Below, in pieces: positions 58,690-64,000 of a DNA stretch of 64,000 nucleotides; the stretch's first letter is position 1; every line of letters begins with the position of its first letter. Position numbers and translations under genes: made by a program. The notes under the pieces are model-generated. The model had not been told where the DNA came from, ran no database searches, and saw only the letters and a list, made by a program, of their open reading frames with translations. The stretch is taken from assembly GCF_017307495.1 (NCBI RefSeq), contig NZ_JAFKHE010000013.1, forward strand, positions 186,001-250,000. The letters are read 5' to 3'. The DNA is from Devosia sp. Lineage in GTDB: Bacteria > Pseudomonadota > Alphaproteobacteria > Rhizobiales > Devosiaceae.

Positions 58690-58790
58690 TACGAGCCGGG
58701 ACCGCACACTGGTTCGTGATCTACTGGCGGTTCTGGGAGGACAGCCTCGATCGCCTCGCCGACTACCTGAAGGAACTCAAGGAGTTGAAG
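58690..58790 (+). pseudogene. Remnant of a second arsR-like gene 3' end
   Basis: Translation of the segment before SRPBCC protein 2 gives WRFWEDSLDRLADYLKELKE. This is clearly homologous to the C-terminal helix of the ArsR encoded 200 nt upstream (RRFWDESLDRLGDYLAELQK), in the frame of the following gene. The rest of an arsR gene, including its HTH, is not recognisable. An in-frame extension of the SRPBCC gene back to 58614 is possible but lacks a good start. Confidence 0.65.
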
Positions 58791-59279
58791 ATGCCCATCG
58801 AAGACCTGAAGATCGAAACCCCGGCCAACGAGCCGATAATCGTTTCAACCCGCGACTTTGCCGCGCCGCGCGCCCTGGTGTGGAAGGTGATGACCGAACG
58901 CGAGCATGTCGCCCGCTGGTGGGGCACCAACGGCCAGAACAATGTCATCACCGATTTCGACGTTCGCCCGGGCGGCAAATGGCGCATCGAGTCGCACGAG
59001 CCCGACGGCAAGATCTACATCTTCGTGGGCGAATACCGCGAGGTCGATGCGCCGAACCGGTTTGTGTGGACCTTCGGCATGGAGAACATGTTCATCGGCA
59101 AGACGCTCCTCGAGACCCACACCTTCGAGGAAGAAAACGGCGTCACCCACTACAAGTCGATCTCCCGCTTCGACACTGTCGAGGATCGCGACGGCATGAT
59201 CGCTTCCGGCATGGAAGAAGGCATGCGCCATGGCATGATGGTGATGGACGAAATCCTCGGCGAACTGACCAGGGGCTGA
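58791..59279 (+). CDS. SRPBCC/AHSA1-domain protein 2
   Basis: A 162-residue START-like protein starting MPIEDLKIETPANEP. The ATG at 58791 has AAGGAG 8 nt upstream, supporting this start over 58614. Family features include RDFAAPRALVWKVMTEREHVARWWG, DVRPGGKWRI and MEEGMRHGMMVMDEILGEL. It is more like the classical ArsR-linked AHSA1 proteins than SRPBCC protein 1. Confidence 0.87.
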   Translation: MPIEDLKIETPANEPIIVSTRDFAAPRALVWKVMTEREHVARWWGTNGQNNVITDFDVRPGGKWRIESHEPDGKIYIFVGEYREVDAPNRFVWTFGMENMFIGKTLLETHTFEEENGVTHYKSISRFDTVEDRDGMIASGMEEGMRHGMMVMDEILGELTRG

Positions 59280-59283
59280 CCCG

Positions 59284-59784
59284 ATGCTCGACACCCTCGT
59301 CGCCATTCCCGACGATCGCCGCCTTGAACTGGAGCGGGTGCTGCCCGCGCCGCGCGAGCTGGTCTGGACGATGTTCTCCGATCCTTACCACCTCAGCCGC
59401 TGGTGGGGGCCAGAAGGCTTCACCAACCCGGTGATCGAGATGGAGTTCAGGGAAGGGGGCAGGTGGCACCACGTGATGCGCGGCCCCGACGGCAAGGACT
59501 ATCCGATCGACAGCGTCTTCATCGAGGTCACGCCGCCCGAGCGCATCGTCTACCGCAACGCGGCCGCCGATCCGGAAATCTTCGGCGACAACCCGCCGCC
59601 GAGCTTCATCCGCGTGATCACCCTGACCGACATCGGCAACGGCCGCACCCGGCTGACGCTCGACGCCTATTTCGACACCGCCGCCAACAAGGATGCCATC
59701 ATTCGCCGCGGCTTCCGCCAGGGCACCGAACAGAGCCTCGACAAGCTCGCCGCCCACCTGCTCAGTCTTGGAGGGACCAAGTGA
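59284..59784 (+). CDS. SRPBCC/AHSA1-domain protein 3
   Basis: A 166-residue START-like protein with RVLPAPRELVWTMFSDPYHLSRWWGP and ITLTDIGNGRTRLTLD. It begins 4 nt after the second SRPBCC gene, and its stop overlaps the GTG of the next gene by 4 nt. It resembles SRPBCC protein 1 (both have ...FTNPV/TNPV and EVTPPERIV/EITPPERLV), suggesting a local duplication. Confidence 0.88.
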   Translation: MLDTLVAIPDDRRLELERVLPAPRELVWTMFSDPYHLSRWWGPEGFTNPVIEMEFREGGRWHHVMRGPDGKDYPIDSVFIEVTPPERIVYRNAAADPEIFGDNPPPSFIRVITLTDIGNGRTRLTLDAYFDTAANKDAIIRRGFRQGTEQSLDKLAAHLLSLGGTK

Positions 59785-60218
59785 AGTTCACCGCCAGCAT
59801 CCACCAGATGGGCAACAACACCGGCATCGACGTGCCCCCCGCGGTGCGCGACGCACTCGGCGGCGGCAAGAATCCGCTGGTCCGCGTCACCCTTGCCGGC
59901 CACAGCTGGCAGAGCAAGATCGCCACCATGGGCGACAGGCTGCTGATCGGCGTTTCCGCCGACATCCGCAGGATCACCGGTGTCAAAGGCGGCGAGACGC
60001 ACGAGGTCGAGGTGCTCCTCGACGACAAGCCGCGCGTCGTCGAGGCCCCCGGCGACCTGCAGGCCGCACTCGATGCCGACCCGGTTGCCCAGGCCGCCTG
60101 GAACAGGCTGGCCCCCAGCCACAGGAAGGCCCACGTCACCGCCATCGAAGGCGCCAAGGCCCCGGAGACGCGGCTGCGCCGGGTGCAGAAGGCCATCGAG
60201 ATGCTGACCACCGGCTAG
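59781..60218 (+). CDS. YdeI/OmdA- and DUF1905-domain protein
   Basis: A 145-residue protein. The N-terminal half is DUF1905-like (FTASIHQMGNNTGIDVPPAVRDALGG...GVSADIRRITGVKGGE). The C-terminal half is the YdeI/OmdA helix pair (WNRLAPSHRKAHVTAIEGAKAPETRLRRVQKAIEML). The GTG start overlaps the previous stop by 4 nt. Members are often encoded with SRPBCC proteins; biochemical function is unknown. Confidence 0.85.
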   Translation: MKFTASIHQMGNNTGIDVPPAVRDALGGGKNPLVRVTLAGHSWQSKIATMGDRLLIGVSADIRRITGVKGGETHEVEVLLDDKPRVVEAPGDLQAALDADPVAQAAWNRLAPSHRKAHVTAIEGAKAPETRLRRVQKAIEMLTTG

Positions 60219-60330
60219 CACCACCGAGCCCCGAGCTCCGCGACGCCGGTAAAGCCGCCGCGAGCCGACCGTTCTTCGATTGCCACCCGGCCCGCTCGCC
60301 GCATACCCTCCCGCCATCGTGGAGGTGCGA

Positions 60331-62016
60331 TTGGCCGAACCGAGCCGGGGTGCACGTCTTGCCCGACTGTTTCCCGCGCTGGTGCCGACCGGCTCGGGCC
60401 TTGTCCGCGATCTCGTCGCCGGCCTTACCCTGGCCGCCGTCACCGTTCCCGAGCAGATGGCCACCGCCCGCCTCGCCGGCTACGCACCGCAATTCGGCCT
60501 GCTCGCCTTCATCGCCGCCACGCTCGGCTTTGCCCTGTTCGGGGCGAGCCGGGTGCTCACCGGCGGCGCCGACTCCACCATCACCTCGATCTTTGCCGGC
60601 AGCCTCGCCGCGCTGGCGGCCACCGGCGCCGCCGGGGTGCAGCAGTCGGGCGCCATGCTGGCGCTGCTCGTCGGCGCCTTCGTCGTTGCCGCCAGCCTGC
60701 TGCGCCTTGGCTGGGTGGCAAGCCTGCTGTCGACGCCGGTGCTCACCGGCTTCCTCGCCGGCATCTCGGTCCATATCATCGTCTCGCAACTCCCGGCCGT
60801 CCTCGGCGTGCCGGCCGGTGGCGGCGCGCTGTTCGACCAGTTGGCCGGTCTCGCCGGCCGGCTCGGCGCGCTCAATCCGCTGACGCTGGTCCTGGGCCTC
60901 GGCGTCATGCTCGTCGTTCTCGTCGGCGAACGCTGGCGCCCGCGCTGGCCCTGGGCCCTCATCGCCGTGGCCGCCGCCTCGCTCCTCGTCGCCTCGCTCG
61001 GGCTCGAGCCGTTGGGCGTCGCCACGCTCGGGGCCCTGCCATCGGGCCTGCCCGCGCCCGTCGTGCCGGCCTTCGGCGAGGTGCTCGACCTGCTGCCCCT
61101 GGCCCTCATCGTCGCGCTCGTCGTGCTCATCCAGACCGCCGTCGTCGCCAACGCCTTCCGCGAGCCCGGCCACCCCGCCCAAATCGATCGCGATTATCTC
61201 GGCATCGGCATGGGCTGCCTGCTGTCCGGGCTCGCCGGCGCCTTCCCGGTCAATGCCAGCCCGCCCCGCACGGCCGTCGCCGCCTCGGCCGGCGCCCGCT
61301 CGCAGCTTGCGGCCCTCCTCGCCGCGCTGCTGGTGCTGGCGCTGCTGCTTGCCGGCGGACCGCTGCTCGGCGGCATCCCGGTCGCCGCCCTTGCCGGCGT
61401 GCTGCTGTTCGTCGCCCTGCGCATCCTGCGCGTCGCGACGATGACGCGCGTGCTGCGCGCCGCCCCGGTCGAAGCCGGGCTGATCCTCGTCACCGCGCTG
61501 GCCATCATCGTGCTGCCGATCCAGACCGGCGTCGCCATCGCCATCGGCATCTCGCTCCTGCACAGCGTCTACATCTCGGCCAGTACCCGTGCGGTGCGGC
61601 TGGTCCGCCTGCCCGGCAGCACCGTCTGGTGGCCGCCTGCTGCCGAAGTGCCCGGCGAGCGCGTGCCCGGCGTGCTGGTCGTCGGCTTTCCGGCCCCGCT
61701 GCTCTTTGCCAATGCCGAGATCTTCCGCCGCGGCGTCATGCGCCTCGTTGCCGACGAAGCCGCGCCACCGCGGCTGGTGGTGCTCGAGGCGAGCGGCATC
61801 GCCGATGTCGACTTCACCGCCGGCGCGATGCTGGTCGAGCTGATCGGCACGTTGCGCCAGCGCGGCATCGCCGTTGCGCTCGCCCGGCTCGAGTCCGCCC
61901 GCGCGGCGCGCTCCGTTCACCGCCTCGGCATCGCCCAGGCCCTCGGAGAAGCCGCGATCTTCCACAGCGTCGAGGAAGCCGTCCGTCAGTTGGGGAGCCG
62001 TTCAGATGCGCGCTAG
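60331..62016 (+). CDS. SulP-family anion transporter with STAS domain
   Basis: A 561-residue permease. The N-terminal SulP signature lies in LVAGLTLAAVTVPEQMATARLAGY. About 12-14 helices run to residue 410, and a C-terminal STAS domain contains SGIADVDFTAGAMLVEL. I choose the TTG at 60331 because GGAGGTG lies 7 nt upstream; an in-frame start at 60280 has no such site. SulP proteins carry sulfate, bicarbonate or dicarboxylates; the anion is not determinable here. The 3' end overlaps the ParB-like gene by 11 nt. Confidence 0.9.
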   Translation: MAEPSRGARLARLFPALVPTGSGLVRDLVAGLTLAAVTVPEQMATARLAGYAPQFGLLAFIAATLGFALFGASRVLTGGADSTITSIFAGSLAALAATGAAGVQQSGAMLALLVGAFVVAASLLRLGWVASLLSTPVLTGFLAGISVHIIVSQLPAVLGVPAGGGALFDQLAGLAGRLGALNPLTLVLGLGVMLVVLVGERWRPRWPWALIAVAAASLLVASLGLEPLGVATLGALPSGLPAPVVPAFGEVLDLLPLALIVALVVLIQTAVVANAFREPGHPAQIDRDYLGIGMGCLLSGLAGAFPVNASPPRTAVAASAGARSQLAALLAALLVLALLLAGGPLLGGIPVAALAGVLLFVALRILRVATMTRVLRAAPVEAGLILVTALAIIVLPIQTGVAIAIGISLLHSVYISASTRAVRLVRLPGSTVWWPPAAEVPGERVPGVLVVGFPAPLLFANAEIFRRGVMRLVADEAAPPRLVVLEASGIADVDFTAGAMLVELIGTLRQRGIAVALARLESARAARSVHRLGIAQALGEAAIFHSVEEAVRQLGSRSDAR

Positions 62017-62623
62017 CCTTGGTCCGGTGCTGGAGCCGGTCGACATTGTCTCACTCAGGCCGACCCAGATCACCGTCGGCCTGCGCGAGGTGGAGCTCAA
62101 GCGCCGGCAGTGGCGCGAGCGCGGCACCAACCACGATGAGCACTATCTCGGCCGGCACATGGTGCCGGTGGCGATCGGGCCGAAGGGACACCTCTATGTC
62201 GTCGACCATCACCACCTGCTGCGCGCCCTGCACGACGAGAAGGTCCCCCAGGTGCTGACCCGCACCGTCGCCGACCTCGGCAGTCTCGACAAGCCGCTGT
62301 TCTGGACCGCACTCGACAAGCTCGGGCTGCTGCACCCGTTCGATGCCGCCGGCAGTCGCCGCGACTACGAGCACATCCCGGAGTCGATCGCCGACCTGGT
62401 GGACGATCCCTACCGGTCGCTCGCCGGCGAACTGCGCCGCAATGGTGGCTACGCCAAGGTGCAGCTGCCCTTTGCCGAATTCCTGTGGGCCGACTACCTG
62501 CGCAGCCAGTTCGCGGCCGCCGACCTCGCCGGCGATTTCGATGCCGTGCTCGAAAAGGCGCTGGTCGTGGCGCGGCAACGGGCCGCGTCCTACCTGCCGG
62601 GCTGGTGCGGCGTCGACGATTGA
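62006..62623 (+). CDS. ParB-like nuclease-fold protein (ParBc_2 type)
   Basis: A 205-residue protein resembling the ParB-like PF08857 group, not chromosome-partitioning ParB: no HTH is present. Visible features are [35 protein letters not shown], and [17 protein letters not shown] leading to [11 protein letters not shown]. Start codon ATG at 62006 lies inside the SulP gene, so translation is coupled. Function unknown. Confidence 0.8.
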   Translation: MRASLGPVLEPVDIVSLRPTQITVGLREVELKRRQWRERGTNHDEHYLGRHMVPVAIGPKGHLYVVDHHHLLRALHDEKVPQVLTRTVADLGSLDKPLFWTALDKLGLLHPFDAAGSRRDYEHIPESIADLVDDPYRSLAGELRRNGGYAKVQLPFAEFLWADYLRSQFAAADLAGDFDAVLEKALVVARQRAASYLPGWCGVDD

Positions 62624-62660
62624 ACTTGACCCTGCGGCCCGCCTTCCGACTCTAGGCTCC

Positions 62661-64000
<1,340 letters not shown>

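Overview
The window is about 68% GC with dense, overlapping operons. The order rpmH-rnpA-yidC, a MnhA/MnhB-fused Mrp antiporter, UgpC-type sugar ABC importers and a 3-hydroxybutyrate/acetoacetate operon point to an alphaproteobacterium. A Devosia-like member of Hyphomicrobiales is my best guess, but this is inference from gene content, not from a marker phylogeny.

Layout. 0-2.8 kb: rpmH-rnpA-yidC on the minus strand, behind a clear sigma70 promoter. 2.9-6.0 kb: a pyridine-nucleotide flavoprotein lacking both redox cysteines, an orphan histidine kinase and a tRNA-Arg(ACG). 6.1-11.0 kb: a scrambled region with a TRIC/UPF0126 membrane protein, a frameshifted M20 amidohydrolase, a triheme cytochrome c and a GMC oxidoreductase missing its 5' half. 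It also holds a 347-bp mosaic copy that joins the TRIC tail, the M20 head and the cytochrome tail to a DoxX fragment. 11.2-14.3 kb: an MFS exporter and a soluble PQQ glucose dehydrogenase (GdhB-like). 14.9-20.8 kb: signalling genes (chemoreceptor, PAS-GGDEF-EAL, Crp/Fnr regulator, tandem UspA). 20.8-26.8 kb: a complete Mrp Na+/H+ antiporter operon.

27.0-32.6 kb: a ketone-body operon (PAS-sigma54 activator, 3-hydroxybutyrate dehydrogenase, thiolase, acetoacetyl-CoA synthetase) with a -24/-12-like promoter between activator and enzymes. 32.7-55.1 kb: two linked carbohydrate islands. Island 1 has an aldose epimerase-like protein, two GH38-like hydrolases, a lactonase, an SDR, a glucarate-dehydratase-like enolase, a full ABC importer and a GntR regulator. 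Together these look like an oxidative, non-phosphorylating sugar route (import, oxidise to lactone, hydrolyse, dehydrate). Island 2 has an MR-subgroup sugar-acid dehydratase, a GntR regulator, an ABC importer without its own ATPase and a GH36 alpha-galactosidase.

55.1-64.0 kb: a GC-rich intergenic repeat array, an aldo/keto reductase, an ArsR-SRPBCC operon behind an operator-rich promoter, a SulP transporter overlapping a ParB-like gene, and recQ running off the right edge. The points most worth a second look are the mosaic rearrangement at 6-11 kb, the cysteine-less flavoprotein, the GH38/oxidative sugar island with its face-to-face divergent promoters, and the arsR remnant beside its intact relative.
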